From assembly GCA_015494375.1 (NCBI GenBank), contig WGBL01000014.1, positions 1 to 19,555 of the forward strand: 19,555 nt of DNA. Reading direction: 5' to 3'. Positions 7,424 through 17,267 of this stretch are shown piece after piece. Source of the DNA: Hyphomicrobiales bacterium (GTDB lineage: Bacteria; Pseudomonadota; Alphaproteobacteria; Rhizobiales; S144-23). Numbering within the stretch: position 1 is the stretch's first letter; every line of letters begins with the position of its first letter. The notes under the pieces are model-generated. The model had not been told where the DNA came from and did not search any database. It was given only the letters and a program-made list of their open reading frames with translations. A program made the position numbers and the translations under genes.

Positions 7424-9043
7424 ATGCTGAAGCCGAACTTTCCATTGCGCGCAATGCAGCGCCTGATGGGCGCTGGCGCGGTTGCGCTGGGTTTGGCGTT
7501 CGCTCTGCCCACCATGGCGGCCACGCCGCCCAATATTCTCGTCATCGCCAACCGCATCGATGACATCACCTCACTCGACCCGGCCGAGATTTTCGAGTTT
7601 GCGGGCGGCGATTTCGCCCGCAATGTCTACGACCGGCTGGTGATGTTCGACCCGCGCGATCTCTCGAAAGGCTATGTGCCGGGGCTCGCCGCGAGCTGGA
7701 CTGTGAGCGCGGACGGCAAGACCTTCACCTTCAAGATGCGCAAGGGCGTCAAGTTCCACTCCGGCAATCCGGTGCGCGCGCAGGACGCCGCCTTCTCGCT
7801 CCAGCGTGCCGTCATCTTGAAGAAAACACCATCCTTCATCCTCACCCAGTTTGGTTTCACGCCCGAGAACGTGAAGGAAAAAATCCGCGCCGTCGACGAC
7901 GAGACACTCGTGCTCGAGACCGACAAGAAATACGCGACCTCATTCGTGCTCAACTGCCTGACCGCCACCATCGGCGGCATCGTCGATGAGAAGGAGGTGA
8001 TGGCACATGAGCAGAACGGCGATCTCGGCCATGAGTGGTTGAAAACCAATTCGGCGGGCTCGGGGGCCTTCCGGCTCGTCAACTGGAAGCCCAATGAGTC
8101 GTACATCCTCGAGCGCAACGACAACTATTGGCGTGGCAAAGTGGCGATGAAGCGCGTCATCGTCCGCCATATCGCCGAGTCGGCGACCCAGCGCCTGCTG
8201 CTCGAGAAGGGCGACGTCGACATCGCCCGCAACCTGAGCCCCGAGGATATCGCCGCCATCAGCGGCAAGCCGGGGCTCGCTGTCGACAGCGACTTGCGCG
8301 GGCGTATCATGTATTTCTCGCTGAGCCAGAAGGACCCCATTCTCTCAAAGCCCAAGGTGCGCGAGGCGTTCAAATACCTTGCCGACTATGAGGGCATGGC
8401 GAATTCGTTCCTCAAGGGGCAGTATATCGTCCACCAGGCCTTTCTGCCGCTCACCTATATGGGCGAATTGAAGGACAAGCCCTATAAGCTCGACATCGCC
8501 AAGGCCAAGGCGCTGCTTGCCGAGGCGGGTCATGGCGACGGTTTCGAGGTCGAGATCATTGTCCGCACGGCTCAGGAGCGCATTGAGATCGCCCAGTCAC
8601 TGCAAAACACCTTTGCCAAGGCGGGCATCAAGGCGACGATCAAGACCGGCACCGGCAAGCAGATTCTGGGGCAATACCGCTCACGCAAGTTCCAGGTCTA
8701 TGTCGGCGCCTGGGGGCCCGACTATCCCGACCCCCACACCAACGCCGACACATTCGCCCACAATCCCGACAACAGGGACGAGGCGAAGTTGACGGGCAAG
8801 CTCGCCTGGCGTGTCGCCTGGGACATCCCGGAGATGACGAAAAAGACCGAGGCGGCGGTCCAGGAGACCGATCGCGACAAGCGGGCGGCGATGTATGTCG
8901 AGATCCAGAAGGAGCATCAGCGCACCTCGCCCTTTGTCATCATGTTCCAGAAAATCGAGCAGACCGGGCGCCGCGACAACGTGAAAGGCTTTGTCACGGG
9001 CTCGGCCATCTCGAGTGCCTATTATTGGACGGTGACGAAATAG
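7424..9043 (+). CDS. ABC transporter substrate-binding protein, peptide type (family 5)
   Basis: This is the periplasmic binding component of a peptide/nickel-type ABC importer (SBP_bac_5, DppA/OppA-like). The 539-residue protein begins with a Sec signal peptide: a basic start, a hydrophobic core (MGAGAVALGLAFALP) and a likely cleavage after TMAA near residue 33. There is no lipobox Cys, so the mature protein should be soluble. Family features include LDPAEIFEF, GLAASWTVSADGKTFTFKMR followed by GVKFHSGNPVRAQDAAFS, GSGAFRLVNWKPNESY, ERNDNYWRG and, late in the protein, GAWGPDYPDPHTNADTF. The last stretch is usual in dipeptide and oligopeptide binders, but ligand choice cannot be read from the sequence. 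The start is well supported by GGAGGA. It heads the five-gene importer operon and is followed by a stem-loop before the first permease. Confidence 0.95.
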   Translation: MLKPNFPLRAMQRLMGAGAVALGLAFALPTMAATPPNILVIANRIDDITSLDPAEIFEFAGGDFARNVYDRLVMFDPRDLSKGYVPGLAASWTVSADGKTFTFKMRKGVKFHSGNPVRAQDAAFSLQRAVILKKTPSFILTQFGFTPENVKEKIRAVDDETLVLETDKKYATSFVLNCLTATIGGIVDEKEVMAHEQNGDLGHEWLKTNSAGSGAFRLVNWKPNESYILERNDNYWRGKVAMKRVIVRHIAESATQRLLLEKGDVDIARNLSPEDIAAISGKPGLAVDSDLRGRIMYFSLSQKDPILSKPKVREAFKYLADYEGMANSFLKGQYIVHQAFLPLTYMGELKDKPYKLDIAKAKALLAEAGHGDGFEVEIIVRTAQERIEIAQSLQNTFAKAGIKATIKTGTGKQILGQYRSRKFQVYVGAWGPDYPDPHTNADTFAHNPDNRDEAKLTGKLAWRVAWDIPEMTKKTEAAVQETDRDKRAAMYVEIQKEHQRTSPFVIMFQKIEQTGRRDNVKGFVTGSAISSAYYWTVTK

Positions 9044-9047
9044 CGTG

Positions 9048-9100
9048 CGTCATCGAATGGCGAGACCACAAATGGCAAATCGCGAGCACCATTGATGACG
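9048..9100 (+). promoter_or_regulatory. Intercistronic stem-loop covering the permease start codon
   Basis: CGTCATCGAATGG (9048-9060) pairs with CCATTGATGACG (9089-9100), giving twelve base pairs with one bulged G at 9055 and a 28-base loop; GCGA (9060-9063) and TCGC (9080-9083) could extend it inward as an alternative. The stem starts four bases after the binding-protein stop and its right arm contains the TTG/ATG start of the first permease (9092-9097). By analogy with other importer operons, such a hairpin could protect the upstream message from 3' decay and limit permease translation. The pairing is seen; the role is inferred. Confidence 0.65.
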
Positions 9101-10162
9101 GTTTTGCCGCATGAAGAGAAACATCGACGGCGGGGCCAGCCCCCGCCGTTTCTGGCCTCGCTCTCGAGGCTCGCAGGCACCATGCTCTCGGTGCTGCTCA
9201 CCATGATCGGGCTCCTGGCCATCACCTTCATTATCGGCCGGGTGATGCCGATCGATCCGGTGCTGGCCGTCGTCGGCGAACGTGCCTCGCCCGAAATCTA
9301 TGAAGCGACGCGCAAGGCCATGGGGCTCGACCGCCCCATCATTGTGCAATTCGGTCTTTATCTCCGCGACATCTTCAGTGGCGATCTGGGCACCTCGACG
9401 CTCACCGCGCGGCCCGTCACCGAGGACATCGCCCGAGTCTTTCCGGCAACCCTCGAGCTCGCCACGATCGCAACCCTCATCGGCACACTTCTCGGCGTGC
9501 CCATGGGCGTTCTCGCCGCCGTCAAACAGGGCCGGCTCGTCGATCAGATCATTCGCCTTGTTGGGCTCTTTGGCTATTCGATGCCCATTTTCTGGCTCGG
9601 GCTCATGGGGCTGTTGGTCTTTTACGGCATTTTGGGCTGGGTCTCGGGTCCTGGACGCATCGATGTCTATTACGATGGTATTGTGCCGAGCGTCACCGGC
9701 ATGATTCTCGTCGACAGCCTGCTTGCGGGCGAGCGCGACATCTTCTGGAACGCCGTCTCGCATATTGTTCTTCCCGCAAGCATCCTTGGCTACTATTCGC
9801 TCGCCTACATCTCGCGCATGACCCGCTCGTTCATGCTCGAGCAGCTGGGCCAGGAATACATCATCACCGCGCGTGTGAAGGGCCTGTCCGAATGGGCCGT
9901 CATCTGGCGCCATGCCGCACGCAATGTGCTGGTGCCGCTCATCACCGTGATTGCCCTCTCTTACGCCAATCTCCTCGAAGGCTCGGTGCTGACCGAGGTG
10001 ATCTTCGCCTGGCCAGGCATCGGCTCCTATATCACGACGGCGCTCTTGTCCGCCGATATGAACGCGGTGATGGGAGGCACCATCGTCGTCGGCGCCGTCT
10101 TTATCGGCATCAATCTTTTCTCCGACCTTCTCTACAAGCTCGTCGATCCGAGGGCCCGCTGA
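9095..10162 (+). CDS. ABC transporter permease, DppB/OppB type
   Basis: This is the first of two inner-membrane permease subunits of the peptide-type importer. The roughly 355-residue product has a basic N-terminus, a first membrane segment (SVLLTMIGLLAITFIIGRVMP), the RPIIVQFGLYLRDIFSGDLGTS region typical of DppB-like proteins, and five more hydrophobic segments. The EAA coupling loop that contacts the ATPases is visible as ARVKGLSEWAVIWRHAARN, followed by FAWPGIGSYI. The frame also has a TTG at 9092; I prefer the ATG at 9095. There is no strong ribosome site and the start is inside a stem-loop, so translation may be weak or coupled. A loop near IDVYYDGIVPSVTGM is usual for this subfamily. 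The second permease starts three bases after the stop. Confidence 0.95.
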   Translation: MTVLPHEEKHRRRGQPPPFLASLSRLAGTMLSVLLTMIGLLAITFIIGRVMPIDPVLAVVGERASPEIYEATRKAMGLDRPIIVQFGLYLRDIFSGDLGTSTLTARPVTEDIARVFPATLELATIATLIGTLLGVPMGVLAAVKQGRLVDQIIRLVGLFGYSMPIFWLGLMGLLVFYGILGWVSGPGRIDVYYDGIVPSVTGMILVDSLLAGERDIFWNAVSHIVLPASILGYYSLAYISRMTRSFMLEQLGQEYIITARVKGLSEWAVIWRHAARNVLVPLITVIALSYANLLEGSVLTEVIFAWPGIGSYITTALLSADMNAVMGGTIVVGAVFIGINLFSDLLYKLVDPRAR

Positions 10163-10165
10163 GTC

Positions 10166-11113
10166 ATGAACGAAAGCCGCGAGATCCCCCAACACGCCCC
10201 TTCCTGGCATGAATGGCTCGCAAGCGACGTGCCGACCTCGCGGCTCCATGCCCGCTGTGTGCAGCTCTATCTTTCCTGGCGGGCCTTTCGCACCAATACG
10301 CTCGCCATGGTCGGGCTCTTTATCTTGCTCGGGCTTGTCCTGGTCGCCATCCTCGGTCCACTGCTCATCACCCACGATCCCTATGCCCAGGACCTCTCAA
10401 AGCGCCTGATGCCGCCCGGCACCGGCGGCTTCTGGCTGGGCAGCGACGAGCTCGGGCGCGACATCTACAGCCGCATTGTCATGGGCGCGGGGATCACACT
10501 CTATATAGTCGCGCTCGTTGCCGTCACCGCGCCGCTCATGGGGCTCATCGTCGGCACACTGGCGGGCTATCTCGGCGGCTGGGTCGACAATGTGCTCATG
10601 CGCCTCACCGACATTTTTCTCGCCTTTCCAAAGCTCGTGCTGGCGCTCGCTTTCGTCGCCGGCCTCGGGGCGGGGCTCGAGAATGCAATCCTCGCGCTCA
10701 TCCTCACCGCCTGGCCGCCTTATGCCCGGATCGCCCGCGCCGAGACGCTCACCATCCGCAATTCCGAATTCATCGATGCGGTGCGCATGGTGGGGCTCGG
10801 GCCCTTGCGCATCATTGTCGGGCACATCTGGCCGCTCTGCCTCTCTTCGATCATCATCCGCATGACCCTTGACATGGCGGGCATCATCCTGACGGCGGCG
10901 GGCCTCGGGTTCTTGGGCCTTGGCGCCCAGCCGCCGACGCCCGAATGGGGCGCCATGATCTCTTCGGGCCGCAAGTTCGTGCTCGACCAGTGGTGGGTTG
11001 CGGCGATGCCGGGGCTGGCGATTTTCACCGTCTCGCTCGGGTTCAATCTGCTCGGCGACGGCCTGCGCGACGTGCTCGACCCGAAATCGAGCGGGCAAGG
11101 GGGCGGCTCATGA
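10166..11113 (+). CDS. ABC transporter permease, DppC/OppC type
   Basis: This is the second permease subunit, pairing with the preceding gene product. The 315-residue protein has the DppC N-terminal pattern: a cytoplasmic lead, a first membrane segment (TLAMVGLFILLGLVLVAIL) and then the periplasmic HDPYAQDLSKRLMPPG and WLGSDELGRDIYSRI motif that marks this subfamily. Further segments follow, with DIFLAFPKLVLALAF and the EAA loop FIDAVRMVGLGPLRIIVGH. The C-terminus carries GLGFLGLGAQPPTPEWGAM and a final FNLLGDGLRDVLDP, both typical. It begins three bases after the previous stop, and its own stop overlaps the next start (ATGA), so the genes are tightly coupled. Confidence 0.96.
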   Translation: MNESREIPQHAPSWHEWLASDVPTSRLHARCVQLYLSWRAFRTNTLAMVGLFILLGLVLVAILGPLLITHDPYAQDLSKRLMPPGTGGFWLGSDELGRDIYSRIVMGAGITLYIVALVAVTAPLMGLIVGTLAGYLGGWVDNVLMRLTDIFLAFPKLVLALAFVAGLGAGLENAILALILTAWPPYARIARAETLTIRNSEFIDAVRMVGLGPLRIIVGHIWPLCLSSIIIRMTLDMAGIILTAAGLGFLGLGAQPPTPEWGAMISSGRKFVLDQWWVAAMPGLAIFTVSLGFNLLGDGLRDVLDPKSSGQGGGS

Positions 11114-11967
11114 GCACGCTCTTGAGCGTCGAGGACCTGTGGGTGCGCTTTCGCGGCCCCAACCGTGTGGTCGAGGCGGTGCGCGGCGTGAGCTTTACGT
11201 TGGGCCGCGAGCGGCTCGGCATCGTCGGCGAGTCGGGCTCGGGCAAGTCCATGACCGGGCGCGCCATCCTGCGCCTCATAAGGCCGCCGGGCGAGATGAG
11301 CGCCAGGCGCCTCGAGCTCGACGGCACCGACCTTCTCGCGCTCACAGAGCGGCAGATGCGCGCCATTCGCGGCCATCGCATCTCCATGATCATGCAGGAC
11401 CCCAAGTTCTCGCTCAACCCGGTGGTGCGCGTTGGCGAGCAGATCGCCGAGGCCTATCGTGCCCATGCCCGCGTCGACCGCCGCGAGGCGCGCGTGCGCG
11501 CGCTCGAGATGCTCCATGCCGTGCAGATCCGCGACCCTGAGCGGGTCTATGACGCCTATCCGCACGAGGTCTCGGGCGGCATGGGCCAGCGCATCATGAT
11601 TGCCATGATGCTGGTGCCCGAACCCGACCTCTTGATTGCCGATGAGCCCACATCCGCGCTCGATGTCACGGTCCAAATGCAGGTGCTCGCGATCATGGAC
11701 AAGCTCGTGCGCGAGAAGGGCATGGGGCTCATTTTCATCAGCCACGATCTCAATCTGGTGGCGTCCTTTTGCGACCGGGTGCTCATCATGTATGCCGGGC
11801 GCATTGTCGAGACCTGCGAGGCGAAGAGGCTTCATGAGGCACGCCACCCCTATACGCGCGGGCTCCTCGCCTCGTTGCCGCAAATCGACAAGCCGGTGCC
11901 GCGGCTTGCAGTGCTCGAGCGCGATGCCGCCTGGCGCAAGCAGGGGGGCATCGATGCCAGCGTCTGA
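11110..11967 (+). CDS. ABC transporter ATP-binding protein, DppD/OppD type
   Basis: This is one of two cytoplasmic ATPases that drive the peptide-type importer. The 285-residue product has Walker A GESGSGKS (40-47), the Q-loop Gln96 in MQDPKFSLNP, a signature VSGGM (154-158) followed by GQR, Walker B LLIADEP (174-180), the D-loop SALD and the switch His212 in ISHD. The oligopeptide-type C-terminal motif HPYTRGLLASLP is present, but the chain stops soon after, making it shorter than the roughly 320-330 residues usual for DppD, which often continue with a Cys-rich end; none is seen here. The frame is open upstream into the permease gene, but the ATG at 11110, overlapping the permease stop, gives the family N-terminus. 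It overlaps the next gene by 14 bases. Confidence 0.95.
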   Translation: MSTLLSVEDLWVRFRGPNRVVEAVRGVSFTLGRERLGIVGESGSGKSMTGRAILRLIRPPGEMSARRLELDGTDLLALTERQMRAIRGHRISMIMQDPKFSLNPVVRVGEQIAEAYRAHARVDRREARVRALEMLHAVQIRDPERVYDAYPHEVSGGMGQRIMIAMMLVPEPDLLIADEPTSALDVTVQMQVLAIMDKLVREKGMGLIFISHDLNLVASFCDRVLIMYAGRIVETCEAKRLHEARHPYTRGLLASLPQIDKPVPRLAVLERDAAWRKQGGIDASV

Positions 11968-12838
11968 GACCACCGCCCTGGGAAGCGCCGGCAAAGCCCC
12001 CAAAGCCCCCTCAGAGAGGCGGGCCGAGGCGCCCGCGCGGGACGCTTTGCCGCCGCCCGCCATCGCAGTCTCGGACCTGCGCGTGGCATTTGGCAAGGGC
12101 GCGGAGCGCTTCGAGGCCGTCCGCGGCGTCTCCTTCAGCGTCGCTTCAGGCCAGTCCTATGGCCTTGTCGGCGAGTCGGGCTCGGGCAAATCGACGGTGC
12201 TGCGCGCCATTGCGGGCCTCATCGACGATTGGTCGGGCCGCATCGAGGTGAAGGGGCGGCCGGTTGAGAAAAAGAGGCGCGCGCGGAGCTTCTACCGCAC
12301 CCTGCAAATGGTCTTCCAAGACCCCTACGGCTCGCTCCATCCGCGCCATACCGTCGACCGCATGCTCTCCGAGCCGCTCGCGTTTCACCGCTTCGATCAT
12401 ATCGAGAAGCGCATCGAGCGGGTGCTCGAGGATGTGGGTCTCGGCCCCGCCTTCCGCTTTCGCTATCCGCACCAGCTCTCGGGCGGCCAGCGACAGCGCA
12501 TCGCCATCGCCCGCGCGCTCGTGCTCGAGCCCTCGATCCTCCTGCTCGACGAGCCGACCTCGGCGCTCGATGTCTCGGTGCAGGCGGAGATCCTGAACCT
12601 TCTCAAGGACCTTCAGGCGGAGCGGCGGCTCACATATCTGCTGGTGACCCACAACCTTGCGGTCGTTGCACACATGTGCTCGGAGATCGCGGTCATGAAC
12701 GCGGGCGAGATCGTCGAGGTGATGAGCGTCGAGCAATTGCGCCGCATGGCGCCCACGCATCCCTACACCCGCCAGCTGCTCGATGCCAGCACCGGCTATG
12801 ACGCCGAAAAAGTCGCCCGCTTCGAGCGCTTTGCGTGA
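11954..12838 (+). CDS. ABC transporter ATP-binding protein, DppF/OppF type
   Basis: This is the second ATPase of the importer and the last gene of the operon. The 294-residue product starts with about 36 residues rich in Ala and Pro with no fold signature, then a full ABC domain: Walker A GESGSGKS (73-80), Q-loop Gln122 in VFQDPYGSLHP (a DppF/OppF hallmark), signature LSGGQRQR (175-182), Walker B ILLLDEP (195-201), SALD and switch His233 in VTHN. The C-terminal THPYTRQLLDAS is the oligopeptide-transporter motif. A much longer frame open from 11636 is only read-through of the previous gene in another frame; the ATG at 11954, overlapping the DppD-like stop, is the better start. All catalytic residues look intact, unlike the slightly divergent VSGGM signature of its partner. 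Confidence 0.95.
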   Translation: MPASETTALGSAGKAPKAPSERRAEAPARDALPPPAIAVSDLRVAFGKGAERFEAVRGVSFSVASGQSYGLVGESGSGKSTVLRAIAGLIDDWSGRIEVKGRPVEKKRRARSFYRTLQMVFQDPYGSLHPRHTVDRMLSEPLAFHRFDHIEKRIERVLEDVGLGPAFRFRYPHQLSGGQRQRIAIARALVLEPSILLLDEPTSALDVSVQAEILNLLKDLQAERRLTYLLVTHNLAVVAHMCSEIAVMNAGEIVEVMSVEQLRRMAPTHPYTRQLLDASTGYDAEKVARFERFA

Positions 12839-12845
12839 TTATAGA

Positions 12846-12901
12846 AAAGTTATGTGAGTTTAGCGGATTTCATGCATACAATGATAAACTGTCGTAACTT
12901 T
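12846..12901. terminator. AT-rich hairpin between convergent genes
   Basis: AAAGTTA (12846-12852) pairs with TAACTTT (12895-12901) and, inside that, AGTTTA (12857-12862) pairs with TAAACT (12885-12890), giving an imperfect stem of about 17 pairs with two mismatches and a 22-base loop. T-rich runs follow the stem on both strands. The hairpin sits between the ends of two converging units, eight bases after the importer stop and about 50 bases from the ATPase stop, so a bidirectional terminator is likely. Bases 12841-12910 are about 30% GC by hand count. Confidence 0.45.
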
Positions 12902-12953
12902 GCTATATTTGTGGCGCCGTACCACACGCCGCCTCAGGCCACCGTGTCCCCGA

Positions 12954-15470
12954 TTAATCAAGCTGGACCCTGCGTAGCCGGAGCGCATTGGAGATCACCG
13001 AGACCGACGACAGGCTCATGGCGGCTGCCGCAATCGCCGGCGAGAGCAAGATGCCGACGAAGGGATAGAGCACGCCTGCTGCAATGGGCACACCAAGGGC
13101 GTTGTAGGCGAAGGCGAAGAAAAGGTTCTGGCGGATGTTGCGCATGGTGGCCTCCGAGAGCCGCCGGGCGCGGACGATGCCGCGCAAGTCGCCTTTAAGC
13201 AGCGTGATGCCGGCGCTCTCGATGGCCACATCGGCGCCCGTTCCCATGGCGATGCCGACATCGGCCTGGGCGAGGGCCGGCGCATCGTTGATGCCGTCGC
13301 CCGCCATCGCCACCAGTCGGCCCTCTTCCTGAAAAGCGCGCACGATGCGTGCTTTCTCCTCTGGCAGCACCTCGGCGCGCACCTCGTCGATGCCGAGCCG
13401 TCTTGCCACGGCCTCGGCGGTGCGGGCGTTGTCGCCCGTGACCATGACGATGCGCAGCCCCTCGTCATGGAGCGCGCGAATGGCCCGTTCGGTCGTCGGC
13501 TTTATGGGATCGGTCACGGCGATGAGCCCAGCAAGCTGGCCGTCAACAGCCACGAACATGGCCGTTTTCCCCTCACCTGCCAGTGCCTCGGCGCGGGCCG
13601 AGAGCGGGCCCGCATCGATGTTGAGCGCCGCAAGCAGGGCGCGATTGCCGAGCGCCACCTTGCGGCCCTCGACGGTGCCCACGACCCCCTTGCCGGCGAT
13701 AGCCTCGAAGTCATCGGCGCCCGCAAGCGCAAGCCCGCGCTCCTCGGCGCCCGCAACGATCGCCTCGCCGAGGGGGTGCTCGCTCGCCCGCTCGAGGCTC
13801 GCCGCAAGCCTGAGCAGCCCATTCTCATCGAGCCCCGCCCCCTCGCCTTCGCTCACCACGATATCGGTAAGCCGCGGCGCGCCAAGGGTGAGGGTGCCGG
13901 TCTTGTCGACAATGAGTGTGTCGACCTTGGCAAAGGTCTCGAGCGCCTCGGCATTGCGGACAAGCACGCCCGCCTGGGCGCCACGGCCGGTCGCCACCAT
14001 GATCGACATGGGCGTGGCGAGCCCAAGCGCGCACGGACAAGCGATAATAAGCACCGAGACCGCAGCCACAATGGCATAGGCCATCGAGGGCGCCGGTCCC
14101 CAGAGCCCCCAGGCGATGAATGCGATGATCGCCACCGCCACCACGGCCGGGACGAAATAGCCCGCCACCTTGTCCGCGAGGCTCTGGATGGGTGCGCGCG
14201 AGCGTTGCGCCTCGGCCACCATGGCGACGATACGCGAGAGCGTGGTCTCGGCGCCGACGCGCCGCGCCTCGATGACAAAGGAGCCCGACTTGTTGAGCGT
14301 GCCGCCCGTCACCTCGTCGCCGGGACCCTTCTCGACCGGCACCGGCTCGCCCGTCAACATCGACTCATCCACCGTCGAGCGCCCCTCGACGACGATGCCA
14401 TCGACGGGAACCGCCTCGCCAGGGCGTACGCGCAAACGATCGCCGACACGAACCTCTTCGAGCGGTACCTCGGCTTCACCACCTTCGGCATCGAGTTTCA
14501 ACGCGGTCTTGGGTGCGAGATCGAGGAGCGCGCGAATGGCATCCCCCGTGCGCTCGCGCGCTCGGAGCTCGAGGATCTGGCCGAGGAGCACGAGGACGAT
14601 AATGACAGCGGCCGCCTCGAAATAGACGCCCACCGAGCCGTCCGGGTTGCGGAAGGCGGGCGGGAAGATGCCGGGGGCGACGGTGGCGACGAGGCTATAG
14701 AGGTAGGCGACGCCCACGCCCATGGCGATCAGCGTCCACATGTTGAGGTTACCGGTCTTCACCGACAGCCAGCCGCGCTCGAAGAAGGGCCGCCCACACC
14801 AGAGGACGACGACGCTCGCGAGCAGAAGCTCGATCCAGTCGGCAAGGCGCGGCCCCAGCCAATCGCGAATGGGCAGCCCCACCATGGGCCCCATGGCGAT
14901 GACGAGGAGCGGGACCGTAAAGACTGCTCCCACCCGGAAGCGGTGTGTGAAATCGACAAGCTCGGGGTTGGGCCCGGCATCGGGGGCGGGCACGCCCATG
15001 GGCTCGAGCGCCATGCCGCAAATGGGGCATGTGTCGGGATGGTCGCGGACAATTTCGGGGTCCATCGGGCAGGTGTAGAGCGTGCCCTCTGGCATGGGCT
15101 CGGGTGCCGGCCGGCCTTCGAGATATTTCTCGGGCTCGGCCTCGAATTTCTCCTGGCAACGCGGGTTGCAGAAAAAGAACTTCTCGCCGTTGTGCCGCAC
15201 CATGTATTTGGCGGTCGCGCGGTTGACGCTCATGCCACAGACCGGGTCCTCGGCGGTCAGATATTGCTCGGGGTCGGCGGCGAACTTCGTTTTGCAGCCC
15301 TCGCAGCAGAAGTGGAAGGTGTGGCCATCGTGAACGAGCGACGGCTTGCCCGCCGAGGGGTCCACCGTCATGCCGCAGACGGGATCACGCACAACGCCTT
15401 CGGGCTCCTTCGGCTTTGCCCCCCCAGCGTTGCAGCAGTCCATCGCGGTTGCGGTCTGGTCCTTGTTCAT
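12954..15470 (-). CDS. copA: Copper-type P1B ATPase with two YHS domains
   Basis: This inner-membrane pump probably exports Cu(I) from the cytoplasm. From the ATG at 15470 it is 838 residues. The N-terminus has Cys12-Cys13, two YHS domains (about 29-71 and 75-117, each with DPVCGM and paired late cysteines), and a heavy-metal-binding domain (about 131-158, YTCPMDPEIV to CPICGMALEPM). A classical GMxCxxC HMA domain is absent. The core has the metal-site CPC in IACPCALGLATP, TGEPVPVEK, the phosphorylated Asp in DKTGT, SEHPLGEAI (the HP motif) and GDGINDAPAL; membrane segments end with NALGVPIAAGVLYPF and MSLSSVSVISNALRL, usual for copper pumps. The frame is open to 15563, but that would place the start upstream of the CueR-type promoter, so 15470 is preferred, although its ribosome site is weak. 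Confidence 0.95.
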   Translation of the reverse strand: MNKDQTATAMDCCNAGGAKPKEPEGVVRDPVCGMTVDPSAGKPSLVHDGHTFHFCCEGCKTKFAADPEQYLTAEDPVCGMSVNRATAKYMVRHNGEKFFFCNPRCQEKFEAEPEKYLEGRPAPEPMPEGTLYTCPMDPEIVRDHPDTCPICGMALEPMGVPAPDAGPNPELVDFTHRFRVGAVFTVPLLVIAMGPMVGLPIRDWLGPRLADWIELLLASVVVLWCGRPFFERGWLSVKTGNLNMWTLIAMGVGVAYLYSLVATVAPGIFPPAFRNPDGSVGVYFEAAAVIIVLVLLGQILELRARERTGDAIRALLDLAPKTALKLDAEGGEAEVPLEEVRVGDRLRVRPGEAVPVDGIVVEGRSTVDESMLTGEPVPVEKGPGDEVTGGTLNKSGSFVIEARRVGAETTLSRIVAMVAEAQRSRAPIQSLADKVAGYFVPAVVAVAIIAFIAWGLWGPAPSMAYAIVAAVSVLIIACPCALGLATPMSIMVATGRGAQAGVLVRNAEALETFAKVDTLIVDKTGTLTLGAPRLTDIVVSEGEGAGLDENGLLRLAASLERASEHPLGEAIVAGAEERGLALAGADDFEAIAGKGVVGTVEGRKVALGNRALLAALNIDAGPLSARAEALAGEGKTAMFVAVDGQLAGLIAVTDPIKPTTERAIRALHDEGLRIVMVTGDNARTAEAVARRLGIDEVRAEVLPEEKARIVRAFQEEGRLVAMAGDGINDAPALAQADVGIAMGTGADVAIESAGITLLKGDLRGIVRARRLSEATMRNIRQNLFFAFAYNALGVPIAAGVLYPFVGILLSPAIAAAAMSLSSVSVISNALRLRRVQLD

Positions 15471-15525
15471 CGTCGATCTCACGCATTTCCACGTTCGGCG
15501 CTTGAAGCGGCCGTATGCCGACGTC

Positions 15526-15556
15526 GATCTAGTCTTTCCAGTGACTGGAAGGTCAA
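15526..15556 (-). promoter_or_regulatory. CueR-type (MerR-family) promoter of the copper ATPase gene
   Basis: On the minus strand, TTGACC (-35, 15551-15556) is followed by a 19-base spacer and TAGATC (-10, 15526-15531). The spacer carries the dyad CCTTCCAGTCACTGGAAAG. A 19-base spacer with a central dyad is the hallmark of MerR-family promoters, and the sequence closely follows the known CueR site of enterobacterial copA. The start codon lies about 55 bases downstream. The same dyad recurs at 17641-17660. Confidence 0.85.
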
Positions 15557-15606
15557 GGCGCATTGGCGCCTTCCCCCAATCGTTTGCTCCTTCGCCTTCA
15601 CCGAGC

Positions 15607-16916
<1,310 letters not shown>

Positions 16917-16938
<22 letters not shown>

Positions 16939-17210
16939 GCGAGCGTGGGGCCCAGGTAGTCGCCATTGACGCCGATGGTGGGGGTTTTCCGGCCCGGCAA
17001 GAACCCCCTTGCGCCCGCGCGGATCATCAGTTCGTAGGAGCGCGCATCGCCCCGCCTTTCTCCCTTAAGAAGGGGCGGGATGGCGAGCGGCCGGTCATGG
17101 CTCACCAAACTGCGCGCGCGGCTCAAGCTATGGCCGAGCAGGCCGCCCGAGAGCGCAACGGCGCCGCTGGCGGCCAGACCTTTGACAACAGTTCGCCTTG
17201 TAAGGGCCAT
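16917..17210 (-). CDS. Multicopper oxidase, N-terminal part with Tat signal (split gene)
   Basis: This 97-residue frame is the front of the multicopper oxidase. It begins with a twin-arginine signal, MALTRRTVVKGLAASGAVAL, which fits export of a folded, cofactor-loaded enzyme by Tat. It then runs through YELMIRAGARGF and TPTIGVNGDYLGPTL, the usual first strand of the first cupredoxin domain. After TL the frame goes off into ACARARS and stops, while the expected continuation RMRAGEVVNIQV is in the next frame. One missing base at about 16939-16943 explains this. The ATG at 17210 has a strong AAGGAGG site six bases upstream. It follows the SHOCT gene by 57 bases and is probably in the same copper-controlled operon. 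Either the gene is a recent pseudogene or the base is a sequencing or assembly error. Confidence 0.88.
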
Positions 17211-17267
17211 CGCTGGCCTCCTTGATCTCTGGTTTTGTCACCTATGGTTGCGTCGCGCCCAGGCGTC

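Noticed and set aside
9050..10375. 441-residue minus-strand frame opposite the first permease
   Set aside because: Charged, low-complexity shadow of a well-supported permease gene.
10720..12096. 458-residue minus-strand frame opposite the permease and ATPase genes
   Set aside because: It crosses several real genes in antisense and has no recognisable domain.
15471..15563. Longer copper ATPase start at 15563
   Set aside because: It would translate through the CueR-type -35, operator and -10, so it cannot be in the message made from that promoter.
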